Below are positions 7,955 through 16,874 of a DNA stretch of 64,000 nt, piece by piece. Origin of the DNA: Streptosporangiales bacterium. Its GTDB lineage: Bacteria > Actinomycetota > Actinomycetes > Streptosporangiales > WHST01. Where the stretch lies: NCBI GenBank assembly GCA_009379825.1, contig WHTA01000004.1, forward strand, positions 1 through 64,000, read 5' to 3'. Position numbers and translations under genes: made by a program. Each line of letters begins with the position of its first letter. The first letter of the stretch is position 1. The notes under the pieces were generated by a model, which saw nothing but the letters and a program-made list of their open reading frames with translations, was not told where the DNA came from and did not search any database.

Positions 7955-9031
7955 ATGGCTGAGCGGCTGCATCTGCGCGGCACCGTGCTCCCGAGCGGAG
8001 AGCTGCGTGACCTGTACGTCGTCGACGGCCGGTGGAGCCTGACGCCGGTCGCGGACGCGGTCACCGTCGCCGACGGCGGGTATCTCGTCCCCGGACTGGT
8101 CGACGCGCACTGCCACGTAGGGCTCGGACCGGACGGCCCGGTGGAGTCGCTGGCGGAGGCGCGAGCGCAGGCCGAGCTGAACCGCGACCGCGGGGCGCTG
8201 TTGCTGCGCGACGTAGGCGTGCCGGTGCGGTTCGCCGAGCTCGAAGACGACCCGGACCTGCCGCGCATCCTGCGCGCGGGACAGCACATCGCGCCGCCCA
8301 AGCGGTACATCCGCGGGTACGCGGTGGAGGTGGAGCCGGAGCAGCTTGCGGACGCCGTCGCTGCGCAGGCGAGCGTCGGGGACGGCTGGGTGAAGCTGGT
8401 CGGCGACTGGATCGACAGGGACACCGGCGACCTCGCACTGAACTGGCCGCGGGCGGCTCTGGTGGAGGCCATCGCCAAGGCGCACGCGATGGGAGCGCGC
8501 GTCGCGGTGCACACGTTCGGCGAGGAGGCCATTCCCGACCTGCTCGCCGCCGGCATCGACTCCATCGAACACGGCACCGGCGTCAGCGAGGACGTCCTCG
8601 ACGACATGGTCGCCAGCGGCGCGGTGCTCGTACCGACGACGTTGGTCGTGGACACCTTCGGCGACATCGCGGACCGCGCCACCCGGTTCCCGACGTACGC
8701 CGCCCGGATGCGGCGGCTGCAGGCGTCGAGCCGTGAGCGGCTGCGCGCGGCGTACGACGCGGGCGTGCCGATCTACGTCGGCACCGACGCCGGCGGCCTG
8801 CCGCACGGGCGCGTGGTGGAGGAGATCGAACGTCTCGCGGACATCTGCATGAGCAACGAGGAGGCGCTGGCCGCAGCCTCCTGGGCGGCGCGGGACTGGC
8901 TCGGCCTACCGGGCATCGAGGAGGGCGCACCGGCGGACGCGGTCGTCTACGACGCCGACCCCCGCCAGGGCCTGGGTGTGCTGCACGCCCCGCGACGCAT
9001 GCTGATCGCGGGCCGCGTGATCGGGAGCTAG
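7955..9031 (+). CDS. Metal-dependent amidohydrolase
   Basis: A 358-residue amidohydrolase-superfamily TIM barrel. Visible metal-site signatures are HxH at His52/His54 (DAHCHVG), a Lys in GWVKLVGDW about 145 (candidate carbamylated bridge), VAVHTFGEE about 186, SIEHGTG about 206 and the catalytic Asp in GTDAGG about 276. The pattern matches imidazolonepropionase/prolidase-like amidohydrolases of unknown substrate. The ATG lies three bases after the previous stop, so it may be co-transcribed with the ATPase module, but no functional link is obvious. Cytosolic. Confidence 0.85.
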   Translation: MAERLHLRGTVLPSGELRDLYVVDGRWSLTPVADAVTVADGGYLVPGLVDAHCHVGLGPDGPVESLAEARAQAELNRDRGALLLRDVGVPVRFAELEDDPDLPRILRAGQHIAPPKRYIRGYAVEVEPEQLADAVAAQASVGDGWVKLVGDWIDRDTGDLALNWPRAALVEAIAKAHAMGARVAVHTFGEEAIPDLLAAGIDSIEHGTGVSEDVLDDMVASGAVLVPTTLVVDTFGDIADRATRFPTYAARMRRLQASSRERLRAAYDAGVPIYVGTDAGGLPHGRVVEEIERLADICMSNEEALAAASWAARDWLGLPGIEEGAPADAVVYDADPRQGLGVLHAPRRMLIAGRVIGS

Positions 9032-9043
9032 CTGCCCGGGCGG

Positions 9044-9349
9044 TCAGGCGCCGCCGACGAGCTCACTACGCGACTCGACGACCGCGCCCCGGAACGTACT
9101 GGTGCGGGCCGATGGTGGGCAGTGCACCGCCTTCCCCCGTCGTCATCGTCGTGACCCGTCCAGGTGGCACGCCACGTGGCGGTGACCGTGGCGGTGTACG
9201 TGCCGGACCTCGAGTACGCGTGCGTGCAGGCGTCGTGCGAGTCGGCATCCGGCGAGCATCCGCTTCCCCTGCGGCGGAGCCGTCCTCACCAACGGCGCCG
9301 GCGGCCCGAACTCCGCGCAAGCCCGCTCAGCCAACGTGAGCGCATCCAC
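9044..9349 (-). pseudogene. Eroded inverted copy of the PKD-like secreted protein
   Basis: Read on the reverse strand in successive frames this stretch gives LTLAERACAEF, VRTAPPQGKRML, DADSHDACTHAYSRSGTY, TATVTATWRATWTG, GALPTIG and finally STFRGAVVESRSELV. These match in order the C-terminal half of the secreted protein at 1210-2115 (VAELVERARARL, VTAPPRGKRML, DACRHAYKRKGTY, GTLPTM, RSELV). At least three frame changes and a missing internal block (the MPTWFWL region) separate the pieces, so it cannot encode a full product. It lies on the opposite strand beyond the MinD/FtsK module, which is therefore bracketed by inverted copies. Confidence 0.7.
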
Positions 9350-9747
9350 AGCTCCGCCATCGTCCGGCGCCCGACGCTGCCCCGATCGCCACTCGGTGAG
9401 GATGCCCGTTCACGGCGTTGGTCTTCGACTGGCGTAGGCCACTATGGAGACGGTACTGAGCTGGTTGTTGCATAGGTGGTGTTCGCCGGGAGTATGACGA
9501 CGGCGCTCGCTGCCAACACGATAAACCCGAACAACGGATTACTCTGGCCCTTGCTTGTCGATGCTGCGGATTGTCCTCGAGAGGGCAGCTTCCGGAGCAA
9601 GGCTCAAGGATGCTGGCAGTGGTGGGTGGGGGCAACCGTCATCTGATGGGTTGTGGATAACCCCAGGGCTGGTCGGATTATCCACGGGCCGCCCTGCGGC
9701 GCGGCCAGATTTCTGCTTGCCTTTACGGCCACGGATGTCCCGCTGGC
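9350..9747. other. Non-coding stretch with a hairpin of DnaA-box-like arms
   Basis: No convincing gene is seen in these 398 bases. At 9652-9660 TGTGGATAA and at 9678-9686 TTATCCACG form an inverted pair (8 bp exact) around a 17-base loop. The arms fit the DnaA-box consensus TTATCCACA, but they also make a simple stem-loop. A third copy occurs at 2816-2824. No AT-rich unwinding region is nearby, so this is not called an origin. Confidence 0.35.
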
Positions 9748-10050
9748 GTGGAGGTGATTCGGCATGACGGGGCTCGAGATGCGCCCGAGCGGCGTGGCCT
9801 CGGCGCAGCGACCGTGGTGGAGGCAGCGGACGCGGCGCAGACGGTGCGGCGCCGGTTGGGTAATGCCGGTGACGGCGGGATGCCAGCTCCTGCGGCCGCA
9901 GCGTTTACGGCATTGATCACGCGGGGGTCCAACCGGCTGGCGGCTAGCGCGCAGGGCATGGAGGACGCGGCGGCCGGGGTGCGAAGGACCTCCGCCTTGG
10001 TGTCGGATTCGGATGTCGCGCAGGCCAATGAGCTCCAGCTCCAGCCATGA
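9748..10050 (+). CDS. Small alanine-rich helical protein (ESX/WXG-like), possibly frameshifted
   Basis: A 100-residue product from GTG 9748. Residues 15-100 are alpha-helical and Ala-rich, with TVVEAADAAQTVRRRL and ASAQGMEDAAAGVRR. This size and composition suit a WXG100/ESX-type helper of a neighbouring polymorphic toxin, but there is no clear WxG. In another frame an ATG at 9764 gives MTGLEMRPSGVAS, a more natural-looking N-terminus that would join the helical part after a one-base shift near 9795. The gene may therefore be damaged at its 5' end. The stop overlaps the next ATG (ATGA), as expected for a helper-toxin pair. Confidence 0.4.
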   Translation: MEVIRHDGARDAPERRGLGAATVVEAADAAQTVRRRLGNAGDGGMPAPAAAAFTALITRGSNRLAASAQGMEDAAAGVRRTSALVSDSDVAQANELQLQP

Positions 10051-11267
10051 CCACGACGGTCGAACCAACGTTGAGAGACGCGGAGGCGGACCTGCCGCCG
10101 CCGATCCCGGAGCTGGCCGCGCCATCGGGTGACCCGGTGCGGTTGACGGAGCTCGCCGGTCTGGCTGGCGATGCGGCGGTTGGGCTAGGGCAGGCACGCG
10201 CTCGTCTCGTCCACGCGGCCAAGGCCGTACGCAATGCCTGGTTGGCCGGTCCTGGTCGGGCAAACGCCACGGAGACTGTGGCCGTGCACGCCCGCGAGGC
10301 CGGTGTGCAGGCCGCCGCCTGCGCGCTCGCGGCTGTCGGGTTGCGCCGTTACGCCCGGACCATGACCAGCTTATGCTCCAGACACGCCCGGCTACGTGAC
10401 GACGTCGTGACCTGGCACCGCGACCTCGCGACAGTTACCAGCCACTGCGCTGCCCACGATTTGGTCCCGGCGCATCTTCGTCAGCAGGTCCGGCGCTGCA
10501 CAGTCGCCGCTCCCGGTTGCTCGCACACCACCAGCAACTCCACGCCGCCGCAATAGCAGCCGCGGAGCAGGCTGCTGCGGTCTTCACGCGCGCCGCCGAG
10601 CTCACCACCGACGACTTGGACCGTCTCGACGTGCTCGCGGGTCGTGGCCACACTGCCGGTCAAGCTCTAGCCCTAGCGTTCCCCGACCAAACCGCCGGCA
10701 GGGACACCACAACTGGTGCGCCGCACATCGACCGCGGCAGCCGTCCAGTTCCGGAGCAGGCCCACCACGCTGCCAATCCGTATCGGCCCGGTAACGGCAC
10801 CGTCATCCCCTTGGTTCCTGATCCGTTTCCTCGTGGCTGGGGAGTTCCAGGCACTCCCCCGTACCTGAGGCCGCCGCCCGCCCGCCACGCAAGACCTCCG
10901 TCACCTGGGCGTCCATGGCCCAGATCTGGCCGGACGAACGAGGAGTTGAAGAGGGCCGCGGAAAAGCTGGACAACAAAGGGCCCGGCGGGAAGATCGTCC
11001 GGGACGAGCAGGGGAAGCCCGTGCTCGACGGAGGCGCGAGGCGAGAGTACGAGGTTTCCTCGATCGAGAGGCGACGAAGTCGGCAAGAACGAGATTGCGC
11101 GTCGCCAGGTGAGTGAGATCCTGGACGACCCACGCACTGTGGAGATGGCCAGGGAAACAGGCAGATGTAAGGGCGGGACCGTCTACGTAGCGCCTGACGG
11201 TCGTGCCATTGTTTACGACAAGAACGGCAACTTCGGATTCTTTGCCGAGTTGCCCTACCGGGGCTGA
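10047..11267 (+). pseudogene. Frameshifted polymorphic-toxin-like gene
   Basis: Three reading-frame segments join into one protein-like sequence of about 400 residues. Segment 1 (10047 to about 10490) is an Ala-rich helical domain. Segment 2 (about 10490-11055, with LLAHHQQLHAAAIAAAEQ and LTTDDLDRLDVLAG) finishes that domain and adds a Pro-rich linker and GKIVRDEQGKPVLDGG. Segment 3 (about 11055-11267) has DEVGKNEIARRQVSEIL and TVYVAPDGRAIVYDKNGN before its stop. Helical ESX-like domain, Pro-rich linker and a short C-terminal domain is the layout of type VII-exported toxins. The catalytic family is not recognised. Two shifts, near 10490 and 11055, make it non-functional as read, unless they are sequencing errors. 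Confidence 0.5.
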
Positions 11268-11310
11268 GGGCACCGCTGCTGGGTGCGACACATCGACGAA
11301 GGCGGAGGAT

Positions 11311-11814
11311 ATGGCGATCGAGCAGCCTCCTGGGGCGGCGCTGGAGTCGGTTACCTACTACACGGTCGAGGGGCAGGCTCGCGCTGAGAACGTGGCGTTC
11401 GCGGGCTTCCACTCGGTGGACTTCGGCTTCGAGTTGCGGTTCGCTGGCGGGCGTACGTACTCGGCGGTCTGGAACCTCCGGTTGCCGACGGCGTGGGTCT
11501 CGTTCTCCGAGCATCCGATGGGGCGGGTTGTGAGTACGGACGGGTGCGACGCCGTCGAGGTGGGTCGGTGGCCGGACTGGCGACCGCTGGTGGGGCAGAC
11601 GTGTTGGGTAACTGCTGTCGCTGGGCCGAAGCCGGATGCCTCGGGTTGGACCGATGTGGGGTTTCATCTCGACTTCGCGGGTGGTGAGCGGGTCACGGTC
11701 GCGTTGGGCACGCTCGCTGACGACGGGGGTCTCGAGTACCAACCGGATGACCTCGTCGTGATCTTCGACCGGGCACTCGCCGACGAGTACATCACAGATC
11801 TACAGCGGGGTTGA
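11311..11814 (+). CDS. Hypothetical protein, candidate immunity protein
   Basis: A 167-residue acidic protein with no signal peptide or membrane segment. It seems beta-rich (VTYYTVEGQAR, VDFGFELRFAGGRTYSAVW, VGFHLDFAGGERVTVAL). It lies 43 bases after the toxin-like reading frame and on the same strand, which is the usual place for a cognate immunity gene. The ATG at 11311 is only two bases from a GGAGG, too close for a good ribosome site, so an upstream start in the same frame (open to 11203) is possible. Function inferred from position and acidity only. Confidence 0.4.
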   Translation: MAIEQPPGAALESVTYYTVEGQARAENVAFAGFHSVDFGFELRFAGGRTYSAVWNLRLPTAWVSFSEHPMGRVVSTDGCDAVEVGRWPDWRPLVGQTCWVTAVAGPKPDASGWTDVGFHLDFAGGERVTVALGTLADDGGLEYQPDDLVVIFDRALADEYITDLQRG

Positions 11815-11816
11815 GG

Positions 11817-11927
11817 ATGGCTGAGACGGATGATCTGGTTGCGGCGACCGACCGGCTGGTCGGCGACATCCGGGCGTTGACGGGCTGCATACTCGACGAT
11901 GGGGCGGACCGGACCGCACGCAGCTGA
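11817..11927 (+). CDS. 36-residue small ORF, probably a truncated gene
   Basis: ATG 11817 lies three bases after the previous stop with GAGG before it. The product begins MAETDDLVAATDRLVGDIRA, a helical start, and ends at TGA 11925-11927. It looks like the beginning of a longer helical protein that was cut short. Too short for the usual gene finders; could also be fortuitous. Confidence 0.3.
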   Translation: MAETDDLVAATDRLVGDIRALTGCILDDGADRTARS

Positions 11928-11945
11928 ACTGGGCAGTGTCGCCTA

Positions 11946-12414
11946 ATGGACGACGGAGCGGTCCCCCAATGTGCTCGAGTGGTGTTTGCGGTCACGGACG
12001 CCGACAGGTTCGTGCGGGAGGGTCGCCGCGGCCTGGCCGTCGAGGCGACGCCGACCAAGACGAAGACGAAGACAGCGACCAGGACGGTGACGGTGCGGCG
12101 CCGCCGACGGTCCAGGGATCGTGGCCCGGCGGTTCGACGCTGAGATCGAGTGGCCCGATTTCAACGGGTATACGGATGCCGGGCTCCGGCTGGAGCACAT
12201 GCAGTACTCGACGCATCGGGTTGTGTCGGAGGCGGTGATTTCGGTCGCCGTGGGTTGTTGGGTGGGTGCGCAGAGGGGGTGTCCTTGGCTGGTTGGCCGG
12301 AGCGGCCCCTCGCGGGTGGGGGTGTCGGCAGGATTAGCGCGTCCCCTGTCGAGGCAATGCCGGCGGCTCCTCACGGCGCCGTCGGTGGCGGCTGGGAGCC
12401 GCCGGGCTGGCTGA
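11946..12414 (+). pseudogene. Degenerate coding remains
   Basis: No single frame spans this stretch. One frame gives ARVVFAVTDADRFVREGRRG up to about 12050. The neighbouring frames read through a GAC/GAA-rich tract (12050-12090) as an acidic run. A third frame from GTG 12121 gives FDAEIEWPDFNGYTDAG and HRVVSEAVISVAVGCW. Together this looks like one small protein broken by indels, perhaps another member of the toxin/immunity cassette. Family not recognised; low confidence that it was a single gene. Confidence 0.3.
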
Positions 12415-12418
12415 GAGG

Positions 12419-13204
12419 TTGCGCTTGATCGTCGTTGGCATTGTGTTGCTCGCCGGTGCTGTCCTGCTGGCCGTCATGGCCTGGCGCGCGCGCCGGAGGT
12501 TTGCGGTCATGGTCGGCGCCGAGACGCACACCGTCGGTGACCTGACGGCAATGCGGGACGCGGCGACGCAGGCGGCCGGGCCTGGCACCTTCAGGTACAA
12601 GTGCGAGGTGGTGGGCGCTACGCAGCCGCACCCCAACGGCACCCTCCAGGCGCAGATGAGCGGTACCGAGTGCGTCTGGCACCGGCACGTGGTCACGCAC
12701 AAGTACTGGGTCATGGAGCGGGACAGCAAGGGCCGCAGGCGGCGGCGGAACCGGTCGGAAGTCGTCGCCCAGCATGCGCCCGAGATGCACTTCGGCGTCC
12801 GCGACGACACGGGCGTGGTCGCGATCGACCCGAACGACAGCAAGCCGGACGCGCCGGAGAAGGTGCTCGAGCGGTTCGAGAAGGGCCGCAAGCGGCAGGG
12901 CAGGCAGCTGCAGATCGGCGGCTTCAAGCTCGACCTCGGCTCCGGTCACGGCAACACCATCGGCTACAAGTACGAGGAGTGGGTGCTGCGGCCGGGCAGC
13001 CACCTGTACGTCCTCGGCGAGGTGGTCGACCAGGGCGGCGCGCTGGTGATGACCAAGCCGGACGACGGGCCGTACATCGTCTCCACCCGCAACGAGCAGC
13101 AGCTGCTGTCCTCGGAGACCAAGAAGCAACGCTGGTTCGGCATCGCCGCCGCGGCCGCCGGCGTTGTCGGGGCGGTCGTGGCGGCGGTCTCCTTCTTCGT
13201 CTGA
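12419..13204 (+). CDS. GIDE-domain membrane protein
   Basis: A 261-residue product with hydrophobic segments at both ends (about 4-22 and 238-258) and a soluble domain between. Motifs such as YKCEVVGATQPHPNGTLQAQ, GTECVWHRHVVTHKY and EEWVLRPGSHLYVLGEV match the GIDE domain, shared with the mitochondrial E3 ligase MULAN/GIDE but without the RING finger in bacteria. Many actinobacterial genomes carry such proteins and label them E3 ubiquitin ligase-like. No RING cysteines are present, so ligase activity is not suggested. TTG 12419 is the outermost start; TTG 12425 is an alternative. Probably an envelope protein of unknown role. Confidence 0.7.
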   Translation: MRLIVVGIVLLAGAVLLAVMAWRARRRFAVMVGAETHTVGDLTAMRDAATQAAGPGTFRYKCEVVGATQPHPNGTLQAQMSGTECVWHRHVVTHKYWVMERDSKGRRRRRNRSEVVAQHAPEMHFGVRDDTGVVAIDPNDSKPDAPEKVLERFEKGRKRQGRQLQIGGFKLDLGSGHGNTIGYKYEEWVLRPGSHLYVLGEVVDQGGALVMTKPDDGPYIVSTRNEQQLLSSETKKQRWFGIAAAAAGVVGAVVAAVSFFV

Positions 13205-13252
13205 CGGGAGTCAGACGACAAGTGTCGGTCGCGGGCGGTTAGATTTGCCGCG

Positions 13253-14503
13253 ATGACCTCGAGACGGAACGCTGCGATGACCGTGGCAAAGACCGTGGTG
13301 AAACGGTCGCTGCTCGGTCTGTTCTGCACGCAGTTGACCGTTGCCGCCACGCTGACCGGCGTCCATCACTGGCGTAAACGGTTCCGCCCGAAGTTCGTGC
13401 AGTTCCCACAGACCGAGCCGGCCGAGTTCCCCGTCGGCGACTCCAAGGTCGCCGTCTTTACGTACGGTGAGCACCTCTACGACGACATGCTGCGGGCCAT
13501 CCGCAGCGCCCGCGAGACGATCTACTTCGAGTCGTTCATCTGGAAGGGTGACGACGTCGGCCTGCAGTTCAAGCAGGCGCTGATTGACGCCGCCGACCGT
13601 GGCGTGCAGGTGTACGTGATCTACGACGGGTTCGCGAACCTCGTCGTACCCCCCTCGTTCAAGCGGTTCCCGCCGTCACTGCACGTGCTGGAGTACCCGG
13701 TCGCCAACTCCGGGATGCTGGTCAGCATCAGGCGCTGGGGCCGGGACCACCGCAAGATCCTCGTCGTGGACGGCGAGATCGCGTACGTCGGCGGGTACAA
13801 CGTGGGCAGCCTGTACGCGACCAAATGGCGAGACACGCACCTGAAGATCACCGGCCCGTCGGCCTGGGACCTGCAGAACGCGTTCATCGACTTCTGGAAC
13901 ATGCACCGCACCCGGCGACAGCCGGTGCTCCGCGACGGCGGCGTGACCGTCTGGGAAGCGCGGATCAGGATCTACCGGAACGTGCCGCGCCAGCTGATGT
14001 TCCCCATCCGGGGGATGTACCTGGAGGCGATCGACCGGGCGCAGCACCACGTCTACCTCACCCAGGCCTACTTCATCCCCGACAGGGAGATCCTGACCGC
14101 CCTGCTCGCCGCCGCCCGCCGTGGCGTGGACGTGCGGATCCTCATGCCCGAGGTGTCGAACCACGTCCTCGCGGACTGGCTGTCCCGCGGGTTCTACTCG
14201 GCGCTGCTCAAGGGCGGGGTGAAGCTGCTGCTCTACCAGAACGCCATGGTGCACGCGAAGACCGGCACGATCGACGGCAAGTGGACGACGATCGGCACCG
14301 CCAACGTCGACCGGCTCAGCCTCACCGGCAACTACGAGATCAACATGGAGATCCTCGACGAAGGCCTCGCCAGGCACATGGCCCACGTGTTCGAGATCGA
14401 CAGCAGGAACGCGCGTGAGTTGGGCATCGGCGAATGGCGGCGGCGCTCGATGGTCGCGAAGTTCAGCGAGAAGGTGCTCTCTCCCCTGCGTCCGCTGCTG
14501 TGA
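13253..14503 (+). CDS. Cardiolipin synthase-like phospholipase D family protein
   Basis: A 416-residue protein with one N-terminal membrane segment (about 20-42) and two phospholipase D HKD motifs: HRKILVVD about 165-172 and HAKTGTID about 333-340, each followed by the Gly-rich stretch (GGYNVG; GTANVD). This is the arrangement of bacterial cardiolipin synthases of the PLD type, which condense two phosphatidylglycerols. Most actinobacteria use a CDP-alcohol-type synthase, so this may be an accessory enzyme or a phosphatidyltransferase of other specificity. The gene precedes mtr by 25 bases. Membrane-associated. Confidence 0.85.
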   Translation: MTSRRNAAMTVAKTVVKRSLLGLFCTQLTVAATLTGVHHWRKRFRPKFVQFPQTEPAEFPVGDSKVAVFTYGEHLYDDMLRAIRSARETIYFESFIWKGDDVGLQFKQALIDAADRGVQVYVIYDGFANLVVPPSFKRFPPSLHVLEYPVANSGMLVSIRRWGRDHRKILVVDGEIAYVGGYNVGSLYATKWRDTHLKITGPSAWDLQNAFIDFWNMHRTRRQPVLRDGGVTVWEARIRIYRNVPRQLMFPIRGMYLEAIDRAQHHVYLTQAYFIPDREILTALLAAARRGVDVRILMPEVSNHVLADWLSRGFYSALLKGGVKLLLYQNAMVHAKTGTIDGKWTTIGTANVDRLSLTGNYEINMEILDEGLARHMAHVFEIDSRNARELGIGEWRRRSMVAKFSEKVLSPLRPLL

Positions 14504-14528
14504 CGTCGACCGACCGGAAGGACCCTCC

Positions 14529-15926
14529 ATGCACTACGACCTGCTGATCGTCGGCACCGGATCGGGCAACTCGATCCTGGACGACCGGTTCGCCGACTGG
14601 AAGGTCGCCCTGGTCGAACGCGGCGTGTTCGGCGGCACCTGCCTGAACGTCGGGTGCATCCCGACGAAGATGTTCGTCTACGCGGCGGACGTCGCCGCGA
14701 CACCGGCGAAGGCGGCGCAGTACGGGGTGGACGAGGCCCTGCTCGGCGTCCGCTGGCCGGACATCAGGGACCGGATCTTCGGCCGCATCGACCCGATCGC
14801 CGCCGGCGGCGAGGAGTACCGGGAGACGCACGAGGACAACAGGAACGTCGCCGTCTACCGCGGCGACGCCCGCTTCACGGGGTACAAGGAGCTGGCCGTC
14901 ACCCCGGTCGCCGGTGGCCAGGAGCAGGTCGTCACCGCGGACCAGATCGTGCTGGCCGCCGGCGGGCGGCCGGTGCTGCCGGACGTACGCGGCCTGGCCG
15001 ACGTGCCGTACCACACCAGCGACACGATCATGCGGGTGCCGGAGCTGCCGCGGCGGCTCACCATCCTCGGCAGCGGGTACATCGCCGCGGAGTTCGCGCA
15101 CATCTTCGGGGCGCTGGGCGTCGACGTGACGGTCATCGCGCGGTCCGGGGCCCTGCTGCGCAGCCATGACGCGGACGTCGCGGCGCGGTTCACCGAGCTC
15201 GCCGCCGCGCGGTGGGACGTCCGGCTGAACCGGCAGACCACGCGTGCGGAGACCATCCCCGGCGGTGTGCGGCTGGTGCTCGACGGGCCGGACGGCACGG
15301 AGACCGTGGACGGCGACACGCTGCTCGTCGCGACCGGCCGCCGGCCGAACACCGACCAGCTGACCGTCGCGGAGACGCAGCTGTCGACTGAGGACGACGG
15401 GCGGCTGGTCGTCGACGAGTACCAGCGCACGCCCGTGGACGGCATCTGGGCGCTGGGCGACATCTCCTCGCCGTGGCAGCTCAAGCACGTCGCGAACCAC
15501 GAACAGCGGGTCGTCCAGTACAACCTGCTGCACCCGCAGGCGCCGGTCGCGGCGGACCACCGGTTCGTGCCGCACGCGGTGTTCAGCTCACCGCAGGTCG
15601 CGGCCGTCGGGCTGACCGAGCAGCAGGCCGAGGGCGTACGGTACGTGAGCTCCACCCAGGACTACGCGGGCATCGCGTACGGCTGGGCGATGGAGGACAC
15701 GACGGGGTTCGCGAAGCTGCTCGCCGACCCGGCCACCGGGCAGCTGCTCGGTGCGCACATCATCGGTCCGCAGGCGTCGACGCTCATCCAGCCGTTGATC
15801 CAGGCGATGAGCTTCGGCCTGTCGGCGACGGACATGGCGCGCGGGCAGTACTGGATCCACCCGTCCATGCCGGAGCTGGTGGAGAACGCGCTGCTCGGTC
15901 TGCCGCTCGAGCACCGTCCCGTTTGA
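14529..15926 (+). CDS. mtr: Mycothione reductase
   Basis: A 465-residue flavoprotein disulfide reductase. It opens with the FAD-binding sequence [11 protein letters not shown] and carries the redox pair in [13 protein letters not shown] (Cys38, Cys43). It has an NAD(P) site at [13 protein letters not shown] and the dimerisation domain ends with the catalytic HPSMPE. The wording of the active site ([21 protein letters not shown]) is that of mycothione reductase rather than glutathione or lipoamide reductases. It reduces mycothiol disulfide with NADPH, keeping the actinobacterial thiol pool reduced in the cytosol. The ATG at 14529 follows a GGAAGGA ribosome site. Confidence 0.93.
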   Translation: MHYDLLIVGTGSGNSILDDRFADWKVALVERGVFGGTCLNVGCIPTKMFVYAADVAATPAKAAQYGVDEALLGVRWPDIRDRIFGRIDPIAAGGEEYRETHEDNRNVAVYRGDARFTGYKELAVTPVAGGQEQVVTADQIVLAAGGRPVLPDVRGLADVPYHTSDTIMRVPELPRRLTILGSGYIAAEFAHIFGALGVDVTVIARSGALLRSHDADVAARFTELAAARWDVRLNRQTTRAETIPGGVRLVLDGPDGTETVDGDTLLVATGRRPNTDQLTVAETQLSTEDDGRLVVDEYQRTPVDGIWALGDISSPWQLKHVANHEQRVVQYNLLHPQAPVAADHRFVPHAVFSSPQVAAVGLTEQQAEGVRYVSSTQDYAGIAYGWAMEDTTGFAKLLADPATGQLLGAHIIGPQASTLIQPLIQAMSFGLSATDMARGQYWIHPSMPELVENALLGLPLEHRPV

Positions 15927-15953
15927 TAGATCGTTGTCGATAGAATCGGGGAC

Positions 15954-16793
15954 ATGACCGACGCTGCCGCCGCACAGAGCCTGCCGGCCGATACCGCGGA
16001 CACGTACGCCGAGTGGTTCGCCTGCCTGGCCGACCCGACCCGCGTGCGGCTGTTGCACGCGGTGGCGACGGCACCCGGCGGTACGACGGTCGGCGTGCTG
16101 GCCGGCGTCCTCGGCATCAGCCAGGCGACCTGCTCGCACCACCTGCGCAAGCTCGCGGACGTCGGCTTCGTGCTGCTCGACAAGGAGGGGACGAGTACCA
16201 GGATCACCATCAACGGTGCCTGCTGTACCGGGCTGCCGCACGCCGCCGACGTGGTGATGGGGGCTCTGTCCACGCAGCCGTGCTGCCCGACCGACCTGCC
16301 CGCGGACGTGGCCGTACGGCCGCTCGCCGATGCGGACTGGCCGGCGGTGCGGGAGATCTACGCGGAGGGCATCGCCACCGGCAACGCCACCTTCGAGACC
16401 GAGGTGCCACCCCGGCCGGCGCTGGACGCGAAGTGGCTGCGCGAGCACCGGTGGGTGGCCGAGGCGGACGGGGCGGTTGCCGGCTGGGCGGCGCTGACCC
16501 CCGTCTCCGCCCGCGGCTGCTACGCGGGCGTGGCGGAGACCTCGGTCTACGTGGCCGGTGGGTTCCGAGGGCGCGGCGTGGGCAAGGCGCTCGTCCACCG
16601 GCAGGTGACCGCCGCCGACGACGCGGGATTCTGGACGCTGCAGACGGCGATCTTCCCGGAGAACAGGGCGAGCCTCGCGCTGCACCGGGCCGCGGGTTTC
16701 CGGACCATCGGTGTGCGGGAGCGTATCGCCATGCTGGCGGGCCGTTGGCGCGACACGGTGTTTATGGAACGACGCAGCGCGGCCGTCAGCTGA
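15954..16793 (+). CDS. Fusion of ArsR-type metalloregulator and GNAT acetyltransferase (ArsN-like)
   Basis: A 279-residue fusion. Residues 15-95 form an ArsR/SmtB winged helix (LADPTRVRLLHAV, GISQATCSHHLRKLADVGFV). Cysteines at 24, 60, 90-91 and 110-111 could bind As(III) or another thiophilic metal, although the classical ELCVCDL motif is absent. Residues 115-275 are a GNAT acetyltransferase with TGNATFETEVPP and GFRGRGVGKALV, the signature of phosphinothricin/ArsN-type N-acetyltransferases. The regulator may therefore sense arsenicals and carry the resistance enzyme in the same chain. The promoter region has GATAGA twice, 14 bases apart (15925-15944), a possible operator. The gene starts 27 bases after mtr and ends at a strong hairpin. 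Confidence 0.85.
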   Translation: MTDAAAAQSLPADTADTYAEWFACLADPTRVRLLHAVATAPGGTTVGVLAGVLGISQATCSHHLRKLADVGFVLLDKEGTSTRITINGACCTGLPHAADVVMGALSTQPCCPTDLPADVAVRPLADADWPAVREIYAEGIATGNATFETEVPPRPALDAKWLREHRWVAEADGAVAGWAALTPVSARGCYAGVAETSVYVAGGFRGRGVGKALVHRQVTAADDAGFWTLQTAIFPENRASLALHRAAGFRTIGVRERIAMLAGRWRDTVFMERRSAAVS

Positions 16794-16823
16794 TTATCGT
16801 ACGGGCGGATATTAGCGAATTAC

Positions 16824-16865
16824 GCGGCCGCTTGGTGAGCGTTATCCGGATCACCAAGCGGCCGC
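16824..16865. terminator. 15-bp stem hairpin, shared terminator
   Basis: GCGGCCGCTTGGTGA at 16824-16838 and its exact complement at 16851-16865 form a perfect 15-bp stem with a 12-base loop, 30 bases after the ArsR-GNAT stop. There is no T tract, common for actinobacteria. It lies between convergent genes and can serve both. Confidence 0.75.
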
Positions 16866-16874
16866 TTCAGGACA

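Noticed and set aside
7123-8682. Long reverse-strand frames over the coiled-coil protein and amidohydrolase
   Set aside because: They are Ser/Arg-rich, have no family features, and lie opposite two well-supported genes.
9652-9686. DnaA boxes marking a replication origin
   Set aside because: Only two boxes in opposite orientation, no AT-rich region, no dnaA/dnaN nearby; a simple hairpin explains them as well. Another TTATCCACA at 3364 is ordinary coding sequence.
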